DNA of 64,000 bases from Fischerella sp. JS2 (GTDB lineage: Bacteria; Cyanobacteriota; Cyanobacteriia; Cyanobacteriales; Nostocaceae): positions 4,030,001-4,094,000 of the forward strand of contig NZ_CP135918.1 in NCBI RefSeq assembly GCF_032393985.1, written 5' to 3'. The notes beneath the pieces were generated by a model. It had not been told where the DNA came from. It was given only the letters and a program-made list of their open reading frames with translations, and did not search any database. Numbering within the stretch: position 1 is the stretch's first letter; each line of letters opens with the position of its first letter. Of the stretch, positions 35,823 through 45,744 are shown piece after piece. A program made the translations under genes and the position numbers.

Positions 35823-36989
35823 ATGCTTCGCAAATACTTTCGTACAATCCTCCTAGCATGGCGACAGCTAATTAAACAGAAGACTCGTTTGGCGGTAGCA
35901 GTAGTGGGTATTGCCTTTGCAAACATTATGATCTGTACTCAGATGGGGTTTGAAGCTTCACTATTTGATAGTTCCACAGCACCACAAAGAAGCTTTGATA
36001 CAGATTTGGTAATGGTAAGTTCCCATTTTAAAAGTGTATATTCACTCAAAAATTTTTCTCGAGAGCGATTGTATCAGGCGTTAGGATTTAAAGGGGTAGA
36101 ATCGGTAAGTCCGCTTTATATGGGTTATGGAAAATGGAGAAATCCCCAAACACGGCGTTTGCTAACTATTTTAGTGTTTGGTACAGACCCGAGAACGATT
36201 GCATTTAAATTTCCTGAAGTTGAGCAAAACCGTAGTCAGTTGCAAAAACTGGATACAGTGTTGTTTGACCAAGGTTCTCTACCAGAATTTGGGCCGATCG
36301 CCACTTTATGGCAACAGCAAGCAATTGTAGAAACTGAATTAAATGATGTCAATGTCCGGGTTGGAGGTTTATTTACCTTGGGTGCATCATTTGGCGCATA
36401 CGGAAATGTGATTACCAGCGACTCAACTTATCTGCACTTATTCCCCAATCATCATCCACAGCAGATTCAAATTGGTCTAATTAAGTTACAAGCAGATGCA
36501 CATCCACAACAAGTTGCCCAAAGTTTAGTAGATGATTTACCTGATGATGTGATGATTTTTACTAATGAGAGTTTTGCACAGGCAGAAAAAGCTTATTGGG
36601 CAAAAACAACTCCAATAGGTTTTGTTTTTGGTTTGGGCGTGATTGTTTCTTTTATTGTTGGAATTGTAATCGTTTATCAGATTATTTATGCTGAAATTGC
36701 CGATCACTTACCACAATACGCTATGCTCAAGGCAATAGGGTATAGCGATCGCTATTTAATCGCAGTACTGATTCAAGAAGCTTTACTCCTAGCAGTATTA
36801 GGTTACATACCAGGATTTATTGTTTCCTTGGGACTTTATCAGCTAGCAGCGACTGCTACCATGCTACCCATTTTTATGACTATTGAGCGGGGTTTCACTG
36901 TATTTGTTTTAACAGTGACAATGTGCTTGATTTCTGCATTTACCACTATGCGAAAATTAAATTCTGCTGATCCTGCTGATGTATTTTAA
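35823..36989 (+). CDS. devC: DevC-type ABC exporter permease, without partners
   Basis: A 388-residue permease of the MacB/FtsX-like DevC family. One N-terminal helix follows RQLIKQKTRLAVAVVGIAFA, a large extracytoplasmic domain spans about 45-265, and three C-terminal helices end with AFTTMRKLNSADPADVF. In heterocystous cyanobacteria DevBCA exports glycolipids for the heterocyst envelope, and paralogous sets export other substrates. Here no DevB-like adaptor precedes it and no DevA-like ATPase follows, so it is an orphan. Upstream repeats suggest a lost partner gene. Confidence 0.88.
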   Translation: MLRKYFRTILLAWRQLIKQKTRLAVAVVGIAFANIMICTQMGFEASLFDSSTAPQRSFDTDLVMVSSHFKSVYSLKNFSRERLYQALGFKGVESVSPLYMGYGKWRNPQTRRLLTILVFGTDPRTIAFKFPEVEQNRSQLQKLDTVLFDQGSLPEFGPIATLWQQQAIVETELNDVNVRVGGLFTLGASFGAYGNVITSDSTYLHLFPNHHPQQIQIGLIKLQADAHPQQVAQSLVDDLPDDVMIFTNESFAQAEKAYWAKTTPIGFVFGLGVIVSFIVGIVIVYQIIYAEIADHLPQYAMLKAIGYSDRYLIAVLIQEALLLAVLGYIPGFIVSLGLYQLAATATMLPIFMTIERGFTVFVLTVTMCLISAFTTMRKLNSADPADVF

Positions 36990-37009
36990 TAGTTGTTTTC
37001 TTTGTTGGT

Positions 37010-37140
37010 TGTTGGTGGTTAGGAATAAGTTAACAGTTAATAGTTAACAGTTGACAGTAAGGAATAGAACTTGATAACTGATCACTGATAACTGAACCAC
37101 ACCCTTCACACCCCTCACACCCTCTTCCTAAATTTTGAAT
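37010..37140. repeat. STRR and CCCTCACACC repeats
   Basis: TTGTTGGTTGTTGGTGG, TAACAGTTAATAGTTAACAG and CACACCCTTCACACCCCTCA runs. No gene-like sequence. Confidence 0.75.
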
Positions 37141-37240
37141 TTTGAATTGTCTTCTCCCCACCTCCTTCCCATTACCCATTACCTAATCACTAGAGAACAC
37201 ACTACAATTCTTTAGATGTGACTTTTCGAGGGAATATAGC

Positions 37241-37447
37241 ATGACTATTTGGGTGAATGAGCAAATCGATCCATCTGGCTTAGTTTATGCCTGTATAGCC
37301 TGCTGCAATGAGTCCCAAGCTAAAGAGTGTCATGAGTCTTTTAAAAAAAACCTGACTGAAACACAAAAAATTGCAGGTTGGGTGGCACAATTACGAACAG
37401 TTGATTCCTGGGATGAAGTTCCTGTCAACGCTTTAAAACTAAATTAA
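37241..37447 (+). CDS. Small hypothetical protein
   Basis: A 68-residue protein: MTIWVNEQIDPSGLVYACIA, a CxxC-like CCNESQAKEC cluster and a WVAQLRTVDSWDEVPVNALK tail. Three closely spaced Cys could bind metal or form disulfides. GAGGGAAT lies 8 bp before the ATG. No family is recognised. It is flanked by STRR sequence on both sides and is probably monocistronic. Confidence 0.7.
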   Translation: MTIWVNEQIDPSGLVYACIACCNESQAKECHESFKKNLTETQKIAGWVAQLRTVDSWDEVPVNALKLN

Positions 37448-37690
37448 TTTGTTAATAGATAGTGGTTGTTGATTAGTGGTTAGTCTACTAACTACTAACT
37501 ACTATCTACTAACCCTCTTGATAAGAGGTTAAGAAAATCTAACTACAAGATTAAGAAATAATAAATAATTAATAATAGCTGCAAATTCACCTATTCTTTT
37601 ATTTATATTTGATGATTTTTCTGAAGCTTTGAGAGTTATCATCTATACAAAGGAAAAATTAAAAAACTTGAAAAAAACAAAATAAGATAA

Positions 37691-38269
37691 GTGAACTATC
37701 CAACGCTTAACACTTTTGTTGCAGGCTATCCTATTAATTTGGTTGGCACAAGCGGACAAGCGGTTGAGATTTCAATTCATTCTCCGAGTCAGTACATTTG
37801 TGCCAATTGCGAACGGATATTACCTGATTGGAAACATCAACTTTTTTTGTGGGTGGTGATTGTTTTACAACAATCTACTTACGCAATGATGGTAAGTACG
37901 CCAGAAATTGAGGCGGAAAAAGAAAAGTTACGCGAAAAATTTATGAGGTTTGGCTTTGATGTGGCTTTTAATCTGCGCGATCGCGGTTATTTGACAGACC
38001 TCATAGATCCCCGTACAGGCTATCCTTTGCTTTCTCGTCCGGGGATAGTTCCTCACGACGATACAGCAGTTGTGAAAGCTTTACTCAATTATCCAGTCAT
38101 AGAAAACAAATGCCGTGTACTAGTCCATCCTGAGTGGGGTATAGCAGTTTATCCTAGTATTTTGCTTTCAGCAGCCCCTCCAATTGTCATCGAAGAGACA
38201 ATCAAAAGTATAGCCCCATTGCATGGTTGGCAAGAGATTGATCAAAGGTCACTGTACAACAACAAATAA
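37691..38269 (+). CDS. MMADHC-like (methylmalonic aciduria and homocystinuria type D) protein
   Basis: A 192-residue protein with a GTG start. It resembles the cyanobacterial homologues of human MMADHC, the B12-trafficking chaperone partner. Recognisable parts are SPSQYICANCERILPDWKHQL, FGFDVAFNLRDRGYLTDLID and PGIVPHDDTAVVKALLNYP. No membrane segment or cofactor motif is seen. Role in cobalamin handling is inferred from the family name alone. A strong terminator follows directly. Confidence 0.75.
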   Translation: MNYPTLNTFVAGYPINLVGTSGQAVEISIHSPSQYICANCERILPDWKHQLFLWVVIVLQQSTYAMMVSTPEIEAEKEKLREKFMRFGFDVAFNLRDRGYLTDLIDPRTGYPLLSRPGIVPHDDTAVVKALLNYPVIENKCRVLVHPEWGIAVYPSILLSAAPPIVIEETIKSIAPLHGWQEIDQRSLYNNK

Positions 38270-38303
38270 AAAAGCCGCAAAACATTATGTTTTACGGCTT
38301 TTA
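38268..38303 (+). terminator. Rho-independent-type terminator after the MMADHC-like gene
   Basis: AAAAAGCCG, AAAACAT and TATGTTTT, CGGCTTTT form a long stem beginning at the stop codon. The A-rich and T-rich arms make it usable on both strands. Confidence 0.8.
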
Positions 38304-38419
38304 GTGTGGTGTGAGGAGCTTAACTAGATTCCATCATAACGATAATTCACCAATCCCAACATACTCGTAACAGTTTTTGTAACAAGATTTTTGTAATTAG
38401 TTAGCGGCTAGGCATCAGT

Positions 38420-38607
38420 GAACAGTGTAGACGCGCTCATAGGCTTCCCGTAGGGTACAGTGAGTAATAGAATTTGATAACTGAACTACACCCCACCCTG
38501 CCTTAAGCCGCGCAGGGCGCACGGCAGGTGACGCCTCTTTCTTTATGCCGGGAGAAGAGTCCACCGCAGTGCCTCGTCTACACATTCCCCACCTCCCACC
38601 TACGGAA
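38420..38607. repeat. GCGCTCATAGGCTTCCC / GCCGCGCAGGGCGC repeat spacer
   Basis: Blocks such as TAGACGCGCTCATAGGCTTC and CCTTAAGCCGCGCAGGGCG, then CCCCACCTCCCACC. Relatives are at 16352, 21830, 30300, 49970 and 50065. Confidence 0.7.
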
Positions 38608-39594
38608 CTACACCAAAGCCCCACCACAGCTAGAACCACACCCAGCAGTGCAACCATAGCAATACGCCGCAGTTTGGATCTCATCGATCAAATCTAAACT
38701 ACCAGCTGCTAGCAACTTAGCGATCGTCAGATTTTCACCATCACGAGTTTTTGCAGGTAAATTCATCATCTGGTTAAAGTCGCAATCATACACGTTACCG
38801 AGATAATCAACAGAAAGTTGATCACGACACATCAAATTTTCTACAGTATTAGGGTTGAAATTTAACTCTAAAAACTGTAAGTAAGGTGCATATAATTTCT
38901 TGCGTTCCAAATGTAGTTTAGTTCTGCCTACTGGTAAATTCGTAATAGTGAAGAGATGATTAAATACAATACCAAAATGCTCTTGTAAGAACACTTTGTA
39001 ATCTTGTTCTAGTTTGACTTGATCTGGAGTCAAAGAAAATTTTTCACTCGAAGCTAGCTGGGGATTATACACTAAATCTAAAATTAAATTTGGTTCTTTA
39101 CCATAACCAACTTGATTAAGCCATTGTAGTGCTTTAATAGAACCATCATACACACCAGCACCACGCATTTTATCAACATTATCTGCTAAATAGCAGGGTA
39201 AAGATGCCACAATTCGCACTTGATTTTGAGCAAAATATTTTGGTAAATCACCAAATCCATCTTCAAAATAAATAGTTAAATTAGACCGAACTATCACCTC
39301 TTTATTTGCTAATTTTGCTGCTTCCACCAGGGGTTTAAATCCGTAATTCATTTCTGGCGCACCCCCAGTCAAATCAACAATTTTAATCTGTGGGAATGCA
39401 CGAATGATTTCAATTAATTGTTGACAGACTTCTGGAGAAAGTTCTTCTGTACGTTTTGGTCCTGCTTCTACATGGCAATGGTTACACGCAAGATTACAGC
39501 GCTTTCCTAAATTAATTTGTAAAACAGTAATTTGTTGCTTAGTTAAAGGTGAAGAAAGTTTTTGTTTGAAATGTGTTACAGATATTTTAACCAT
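38608..39594 (-). CDS. arsS: Arsenosugar biosynthesis radical SAM protein ArsS
   Basis: A 328-residue radical SAM enzyme. CNLACNHCHVEAGPKR carries the C-x3-C-x2-C [4Fe-4S] motif, and VDLTGGAPEMNYGF and RSNLTIYFEDGFGDLP follow. The DUF3641-type C-terminus has further Cys (MCRDQLSVDYLGNVYDCDFN and YCYGCTAGCGSSCGG). ArsS is proposed to join the 5-deoxyadenosyl group to dimethylarsinite. It lies 225 bp from arsM on the same strand, as in known arsenosugar clusters. Confidence 0.93.
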   Translation of the reverse strand: MVKISVTHFKQKLSSPLTKQQITVLQINLGKRCNLACNHCHVEAGPKRTEELSPEVCQQLIEIIRAFPQIKIVDLTGGAPEMNYGFKPLVEAAKLANKEVIVRSNLTIYFEDGFGDLPKYFAQNQVRIVASLPCYLADNVDKMRGAGVYDGSIKALQWLNQVGYGKEPNLILDLVYNPQLASSEKFSLTPDQVKLEQDYKVFLQEHFGIVFNHLFTITNLPVGRTKLHLERKKLYAPYLQFLELNFNPNTVENLMCRDQLSVDYLGNVYDCDFNQMMNLPAKTRDGENLTIAKLLAAGSLDLIDEIQTAAYCYGCTAGCGSSCGGALV

Positions 39595-39819
39595 AATTCA
39601 ATATTTAGCGTGTTAACAATTAAACCTATATTGAAAATAAGGATTGGGGTACGACTTAACAGCAAACCCATAATCCATCTGTGTTAATCGGTGTGCATCT
39701 GTGTTCGATTTTTCAAGAAAAGTTAAATACTAAAGGGAAAGGATTTTTATATCCCTTTAACCCTTCCCCTTTACCCTTTCCCCAAGCTTCTGTAAAAAGT
39801 CTCCCGGAGAGGTTATTAT

Positions 39820-40788
39820 TTAACAACAACCACCACCGTCATAATGCCATGTGGAATCAGTAATAATTATTTGATCTGGCATAGAAGCAGCAAGTTTAGT
39901 GGCAGTTTTATCACATACTGCTGCTGGCAGACCACGCTGTAAGACATGACCTGCGCCATCATCAAAAAATGGTTCTGAACCTGCATAAATCGCTGTTTTA
40001 CCAGTAAAAACACAAGCCCCATCTTCTGGAATAATCACTTTGAAAGATACAGAATCAAGACTTTCTAAAAGTAATGGTTCTGACAAATTATAAGTTTGAC
40101 AATCTAACAAACGATAAGGGCGACGGGTACGAATTTCTACTTGACCAAAACCAGCCTTGATAATACGCTGAATATATTCTTCATAGGTAAGTGCGCCAGA
40201 CAAACACATAGCCCGTAGGCGCTCATCTTGTTGTAAATGTGGTGGAATCGGATGAGTAGCAATAGGATCACTCATCTGTAAACGCCCACCTGGTTTTAAT
40301 ACCCGATACGCTTCTTGCAAGGCACGGGTTAAATCTTCTGGTTCAAAAATATTAAAAAGGCAATTTTGGGCTACGACATCTACAGAAGCATCATCAACAG
40401 GTAAGTTAAAAGCATCCCCAGCACGAATGTCTACAAAGCTAGGATCAAACCAGGGATTTTCTGTAGCGGCAATTGCCAGGTTACGTGTAGCAGCTTGGCG
40501 CATTTCTGCAACTGGATCAACAGCAATCACAGCACCTGTGCGACGAGAAAAATAGGCAAATTGTAAAGCCTCTAAGCCTCCACCAACACCAACATACAGT
40601 ACAGTAGGCTGGTTTGCTAGTTCTCCTGGATGAACAGTTGTACCACAACCATAATTCATTTCCTGCATTGGTTGGGGAATTTTTAATCCAGGTAGTTGTA
40701 GAGGTGTACTTTGCACACAACAAAGTCCTACTTCCGGTGTTTGGGCAACTTGACTGTAAAATTGTGCTGCTGTTTCAAGATAAGTCAT
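39820..40788 (-). CDS. arsM: Arsenosugar biosynthesis arsenite methyltransferase ArsM
   Basis: A 322-residue SAM-dependent As(III) methyltransferase. VGLCCVQ provides N-terminal Cys, YVGVGGGLEALQFA is the SAM loop, NCLFNIFEPEDLTRAL and YRVLKPGGRLQMSD follow, and MCLSGALTYEEY holds a conserved arsenic-binding Cys. The extended C-terminus ends DGGGCC. It is the first gene of the arsM-arsS pair. No ArsR repressor is seen next to it. Confidence 0.93.
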   Translation of the reverse strand: MTYLETAAQFYSQVAQTPEVGLCCVQSTPLQLPGLKIPQPMQEMNYGCGTTVHPGELANQPTVLYVGVGGGLEALQFAYFSRRTGAVIAVDPVAEMRQAATRNLAIAATENPWFDPSFVDIRAGDAFNLPVDDASVDVVAQNCLFNIFEPEDLTRALQEAYRVLKPGGRLQMSDPIATHPIPPHLQQDERLRAMCLSGALTYEEYIQRIIKAGFGQVEIRTRRPYRLLDCQTYNLSEPLLLESLDSVSFKVIIPEDGACVFTGKTAIYAGSEPFFDDGAGHVLQRGLPAAVCDKTATKLAASMPDQIIITDSTWHYDGGGCC

Positions 40789-41117
40789 TGCATTCGGTGA
40801 TCTGAAGTGTATTAGCGTCTAGAATCAGCTTTGTGATCCTAATATATTTAAAAAAACTCTGTTTGATAAGTTTCTGCTGAGAGATTCTGGCTTGTGGAAC
40901 AGTTTCACTTAAATTTGTGTCATAAGTTGTTGGTCTGTTAATTTTATTTTGATGCGATTTAATGAGTTCGTAGTCAGTACTTTAGTGCTTGAATGAATAA
41001 GGGCTAAGCCCTAACTACAAACTTATATTTAGTAACACCTTTAATACTTAAATCTTTTTTTACTGGGTGTTTTGTGTAAATGTTACAATCCTCCTAAACA
41101 AAAGTTGGGATACTTCA
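40789..41117. other. Spacer before the phosphohexomutase gene
   Basis: AT-rich. It holds only a small GGGCTAAGCCC palindrome (41009-41019) followed by TAACTACAAAC. No gene or clear promoter is recognised. Confidence 0.5.
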
Positions 41118-42554
41118 ATGCCAGTTGCAGCTAAATCAATCAAGTTTGGTACAGATGGCTGGCGCGGCGTGATTGGCGATGATTTCACTTTTGAACGTCT
41201 AGCCCTTGTCGCGCCAGTTGCCGCAAAAGTACTATTCAATACCTACGGTGAAAAAGTTGACAACCGCACAATCGTAGTTGGTTATGATCGCCGTTTTATG
41301 GCGGAAGATTTCGCCCAGAAAGCTGCTAATGTTGTCTGTGCAGCAGGGTTTGATGTCTTGTTTAGCGAAACCTATGCACCAACCCCAGCTTTTAGTTGGG
41401 CTGCAAAGCATCACAATGCTTTGGGGGCGTTAGTGATTACTGCTAGTCACAATCCGGGGCAGTATTTAGGATTAAAAGTTAAAAGTGCTTTCGGTGGTTC
41501 TGTACCGCCAGAAGTAACTAAAGAAATAGAAGCGCTTTTAGAAGAGGAAGTACCAGTTGCCTCAACTCCAGGCAAGGTTAAAAAATTTAATCCCTGGGAA
41601 AGCTATTGTCAAGAGTTAGAAAGTAAAGTTGATATAGTCAAAATTCGTGAAACCATAGCCTCTGGAAAGCTGACTGTATTTGCTGACGTCATGCATGGTG
41701 CTGCGGCTGGTGGACTTGCAAGACTACTAGGTGATGCAGTTAAGGAAATTAATAGTGATCGCGATCCTACTTTTGAAGGCGGTGCGCCAGAACCTTTACC
41801 TAAATACCTTTCCCGTCTGTTTGGAGTAATGAAAACCCACCGAGAAAACAACCCTACAGGTTTAACGGTAGCGTTGGTTTTTGATGGTGACTGCGATCGC
41901 GTTGCCGCAGTAGATGGTGCAGGGAATTTTTTAAGTTCGCAAATTCTCATCCCGATCTTAATCGATCACTTGACCCTGCGGCGCGGTTTTACAGGAGAAA
42001 TAGTCAAAACTGTAAGTGGTTCTGACTTAATTCCCCGTGTAGCAGCACTACACAACTTATCAGTGTTTGAAACACCTGTTGGTTATAAGTACATTGCTGA
42101 CAGAATGCTAGCAGCCCCAGTGTTATTAGGTGGCGAAGAATCGGGAGGTATTGGTTACGGTAGCCATATTCCCGAACGTGATGCCCTATTATCAGCATTG
42201 TATGTACTCGAAGCGATGGTAGAATCCGGCTTAGATTTAAGCGATTATTACCGTCACTTACAACAACAAACAGGCTTTAGTTCTGCATATGATCGCATCG
42301 ATTTACCCTTAGCAAGTATGGAAGTGCGGGGTCGCCTTTTGGAACAATTACAAACAGAACCATTAAAAGAAATTGTCGGCAAAGTAGTAACAAATTGCCA
42401 AACAATAGATGGTTATAAATTCCGCCTAGCTGATGGTAGTTGGTTGATGATTCGTTTTAGCGGCACAGAACCAGTTTTACGCCTCTACTGCGAAGCCTCC
42501 ACACTCGAACAAGTCCATCAAACTTTGACTTGGGCAAAACAGTGGGCAGAATGA
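41118..42554 (+). CDS. Phosphoglucomutase/phosphomannomutase family protein
   Basis: A 478-residue alpha-D-phosphohexomutase. IKFGTDGWRGVIGDDFT opens domain 1, TASHNPGQYLGLK contains the catalytic Ser, VFDGDCDRVA is the metal loop, GGEESGGIGYG is the sugar loop and FRFSGTEP-like RFSGTEPVLRLY is the phosphate loop. All four domains are present. The ATG at 41118 (MPVAAKSIKFG) is preferred to an in-frame ATG 51 bp upstream. It interconverts hexose-1- and hexose-6-phosphates. Confidence 0.93.
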   Translation: MPVAAKSIKFGTDGWRGVIGDDFTFERLALVAPVAAKVLFNTYGEKVDNRTIVVGYDRRFMAEDFAQKAANVVCAAGFDVLFSETYAPTPAFSWAAKHHNALGALVITASHNPGQYLGLKVKSAFGGSVPPEVTKEIEALLEEEVPVASTPGKVKKFNPWESYCQELESKVDIVKIRETIASGKLTVFADVMHGAAAGGLARLLGDAVKEINSDRDPTFEGGAPEPLPKYLSRLFGVMKTHRENNPTGLTVALVFDGDCDRVAAVDGAGNFLSSQILIPILIDHLTLRRGFTGEIVKTVSGSDLIPRVAALHNLSVFETPVGYKYIADRMLAAPVLLGGEESGGIGYGSHIPERDALLSALYVLEAMVESGLDLSDYYRHLQQQTGFSSAYDRIDLPLASMEVRGRLLEQLQTEPLKEIVGKVVTNCQTIDGYKFRLADGSWLMIRFSGTEPVLRLYCEASTLEQVHQTLTWAKQWAE

Positions 42555-42612
42555 AGATGAAGGATGAAGGATGAATAATAGTTCATAATTTATAATTCAT
42601 AATTCATAATTT

Positions 42613-43188
42613 ATGAAATTACTCGTAGTAGCCACAGGAAACCCAGGTAAATTGCGGGAAATGCAAGCTTACCTATCTAATTCTGGTTGGGAATTAAAAC
42701 TTAAACCAGAAGATTTGGAAATTGAGGAAACAGGCGATACCTTTGCTGCTAATGCCTGTCTCAAAGCATCACAGGTTGCCAAAGCCACGGGAAATTGGGC
42801 GATCGCAGATGATTCTGGTTTAGAAGTAGATGCCCTTGATGGTGTACCAGGGGTGTATTCTGCCCGTTATGGCAAAACTGATGCTGAACGCATTACCAGA
42901 CTATTAAGAGAATTGGGTGATGAGGTGCAGCGCCAAGCCCAATTTGTCTGTGTAGTAGCGATCGCTCGTCCTGATGGTGCGATCGTTCTACAATCGGAAG
43001 GTATTTGTCGTGGTGAAATTCTCTATAGCCCGCGTGGTAATAGTGGTTTTGGCTATGACCCAATTTTTTACGTTCCCGAAATGCAAATGACCTTCGCTGA
43101 GATGACGCCAGAGTTGAAGCGCAGTATAAGTCATCGCGGTAAGGCTTTTGCCAGCTTACTCCAAAAGTTGCCTGATTGGGAAGGATAG
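42613..43188 (+). CDS. rdgB: XTP/dITP diphosphatase (RdgB/HAM1 family)
   Basis: A 191-residue nucleotide-sanitising pyrophosphatase that hydrolyses dITP and XTP to monophosphates. VVATGNPGKLREMQ, IADDSGLEVDALDGVPG with the catalytic acidic residues, GFGYDPIFYVPE and SHRGKAFASL are all present. It follows the phosphohexomutase gene by 58 bp of CATAATTTATAATTC repeat on the same strand, so a common transcript is possible. Confidence 0.95.
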   Translation: MKLLVVATGNPGKLREMQAYLSNSGWELKLKPEDLEIEETGDTFAANACLKASQVAKATGNWAIADDSGLEVDALDGVPGVYSARYGKTDAERITRLLRELGDEVQRQAQFVCVVAIARPDGAIVLQSEGICRGEILYSPRGNSGFGYDPIFYVPEMQMTFAEMTPELKRSISHRGKAFASLLQKLPDWEG

Positions 43189-43189
43189 G

Positions 43190-43248
43190 TGTTAGTTGTT
43201 AGGTGTTAGTTGTTGACCACTAACCACTAACCACTAACCACTAACCAA
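43190..43248. repeat. STRR (TTAGTTG / CCACTAA)
   Basis: GTTAGTTGTTAGGTGTTAG followed by four ACTAACC units, between the convergent rdgB and glnB genes. Confidence 0.85.
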
Positions 43249-43249
43249 T

Positions 43250-43591
<342 letters not shown>

Positions 43592-43691
43592 TTATCTCCT
43601 GCTTTTGAGTAGCTTCTATATATATAACCAGATCCTTTGTCCAAAGCTTTAACTGATAACGCAACCCATAATTGTAAAAAAGTCTTAATAC

Positions 43692-43706
43692 GTACAAAAT
43701 AAGTAC
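43692..43706 (-). promoter_or_regulatory. Possible NtcA-like site (GTA-N9-TAC) upstream of glnB
   Basis: GTACTTATTTTGTAC on the minus strand is palindromic at its ends, but its spacing is 9 rather than the standard 8. TACAAT lies only 15 bp downstream, where about 22 is expected. Weak candidate. The rest of the spacer to 43908 shows nothing else. Confidence 0.25.
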
Positions 43707-43908
43707 CATTACAAAATTAATTACACATTCTCTGTGCTGTTCCCTGTTCCCTTGCCTCCACCTGTAACTTTAATTTTGCCTAACCACTTACTAAGTGCAT
43801 TACCGAAGTAATTTAAAAAAAGTAATGGTTCCATCTTAATTTATCACTACTTTGTAGCTTAGGTAACAGAAATATTTTTGTCCTTGCTATACTCAAAACG
43901 AATTTGAG

Positions 43909-44598
43909 TTAATGGCTTTGATGTTCAAAGAAAGGACGCACAACCAAATAGCCAGCACCAAAACCCAAAATTATGATTAACATGATCGCTAAAAAGAACC
44001 ACCAACCATTCATTCTTTCTAGTTCTGGTTCGCTAGTTGAGTAGGTTATAACCTCCTGTTCTTCTATAAGCACTGGTTCTGACATTGAGACAGGGAATTC
44101 CATTTCTGTATATACCACGGCTGGACGTGGATGAGGATGCTGCGGTTGTGGCTGCGGTTTTTTCGCCGGAGGTTTACTAGTATGATTTACCTGTTTTGCT
44201 ATGTGTTTACCGCCTCTAGGATTTCCTGCAAATTCTCTACTGGGAACGAATTTTTGTGGTTCTTCTGTTGTCTTTTGCTTGTTAGCTACTGATGTAGATG
44301 TTACCTCTGCATCTGCTGCTTGAGTTTGGGGAAAATGCTGAGGTTTAGATTGGCTAGAGACATCAAGTAAATTTTGTAGATGTAGAACAGACTGGACTAC
44401 CTTAGCAATTTCTTGGCGTAAGAGTTGATTTTCTTGAACGATTTGCTGATTTTGGGCAGTAAGGGTGTTGATTCTTGCCTGTGCGGCTTGTAACTCTGCT
44501 GCCAAATCTCGATATACAGATAAGGGTACAGAGGGTGAATAATTTTGAGTAGTCGTACTGGGTCTAGGACCGTAAAAAGAGCCGTTAGCTGTTTGCAT
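43909..44598 (-). CDS. Coiled-coil protein with C-terminal membrane anchor
   Basis: A 229-residue protein. Residues about 25-80 form a coiled coil (ELQAAQARINTLTAQNQQ), 85-180 is a low-complexity Pro/Lys/Gln-rich linker (KPPAKKPQPQPQHPHPRP), and 200-220 is one transmembrane helix (WWFFLAIMLIIILGFGAGYL). A large soluble N-terminus anchored at the C-terminus suggests a scaffold, but no family is recognised. It is transcribed toward glnB from its own spacer. Confidence 0.8.
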   Translation of the reverse strand: MQTANGSFYGPRPSTTTQNYSPSVPLSVYRDLAAELQAAQARINTLTAQNQQIVQENQLLRQEIAKVVQSVLHLQNLLDVSSQSKPQHFPQTQAADAEVTSTSVANKQKTTEEPQKFVPSREFAGNPRGGKHIAKQVNHTSKPPAKKPQPQPQHPHPRPAVVYTEMEFPVSMSEPVLIEEQEVITYSTSEPELERMNGWWFFLAIMLIIILGFGAGYLVVRPFFEHQSH

Positions 44599-44846
44599 TT
44601 TGAGTTTAGAGGCAAATAATGATACAAACTAAGCCCAAGAATAATAGAAAAATTCCCTGTGGGCAAAGATTTTATAATTTAACTTATGTTATATAGTTAC
44701 TAAAGCCTTCTGGCATATGCTAAAGAGGCAAATTGACTGGGTTAAATTTATTTTGTACGGTTAAGCATACATTTTTACCCATAGCCAGTGGTTTTTACCA
44801 GAAATCTTAGCCTGCCGTGTAAAATACGCCTTTTTTCTAGTTGCGA

Positions 44847-45539
44847 TCACTCTCCTCGCTTTTGCTTTGTACTTTTTACCTTGAACTCCCCATTCGCTGA
44901 TGGACACAGATCAGCTAAGTCGCAAGCTTCACATGCAGGATTACGAGCTTTACAAACAGCACGACCATGATAAATCAACCGGATTGACCAATTTTCCCAG
45001 TCTGGTTGGGGCAAAAGGCGCATTAAATCTTGTTCAATATAGATGGGTTGTGTATGTTCAGTCAAACCTAAACGTTGGCTGAGACGTTGGACATGAGTAT
45101 CAACTGTTACACCTGCATTAATTCTAAAGGCGTGAGCAAGGACTACATTTGCTGTCTTACGCGCTACACCTGGAAGCAATAATAATTGCTCCATCTGCTT
45201 TGGTACTTCACCACCAAACTCATTCACTATCATGCGACAGGCGGCTTGAATGTTCTTTGCCTTATTACGATAAAATCCCGTAGAACGTACTAAATTTTCT
45301 AACTCACTCAACTCAGCATTAGCCAAACTAGGCGCATCGGGAAAGCGACTAAATAGTGCTGGGGTGACCAAATTTACCCGCTCATCTGTACACTGGGCGG
45401 AAAGAATCGTTGCTACGAGGAGTTGAACTGGTGTGGAATAGTTTAAAGAGCAAGTCGCATCTGGATAAAGACGCTTGAGGCGGACTAATATTTCTAGCGA
45501 TCGCTGCTTTTGAGATGACCATTTACGAGTGTTGCTCAC
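44847..45539 (-). CDS. nth: Endonuclease III
   Basis: A 230-residue base-excision DNA glycosylase/AP lyase for oxidised pyrimidines. The helix-hairpin-helix LLPGVARKTANVVLAHAF includes the catalytic Lys, VTVDTHVQRL the catalytic Asp, and the C-x6-C-x2-C-x5-C iron-sulfur loop is at CKARNPACEACDLADLC. The N-terminal extension is short. The gene stands alone, with convergent or distant neighbours. Confidence 0.96.
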   Translation of the reverse strand: MSNTRKWSSQKQRSLEILVRLKRLYPDATCSLNYSTPVQLLVATILSAQCTDERVNLVTPALFSRFPDAPSLANAELSELENLVRSTGFYRNKAKNIQAACRMIVNEFGGEVPKQMEQLLLLPGVARKTANVVLAHAFRINAGVTVDTHVQRLSQRLGLTEHTQPIYIEQDLMRLLPQPDWENWSIRLIYHGRAVCKARNPACEACDLADLCPSANGEFKVKSTKQKRGE

Positions 45540-45744
45540 TGTACGTGGAAATTAGGGATCGGGGATTATCTTATCAGCAAACTCATGATTCATCGGCGTG
45601 TATCTGTGGTCAATTTTTCATGCTTTCATTGTGGGCGATCGCACCTAGTGTTTTAGTACTGGTTGGTATTAATTTGTATTGTTTGTAAACGCAAAGGATC
45701 GCAAAGTGGGGCTAAATTTTTACTTAGCCTCAATTTAGGACTAA

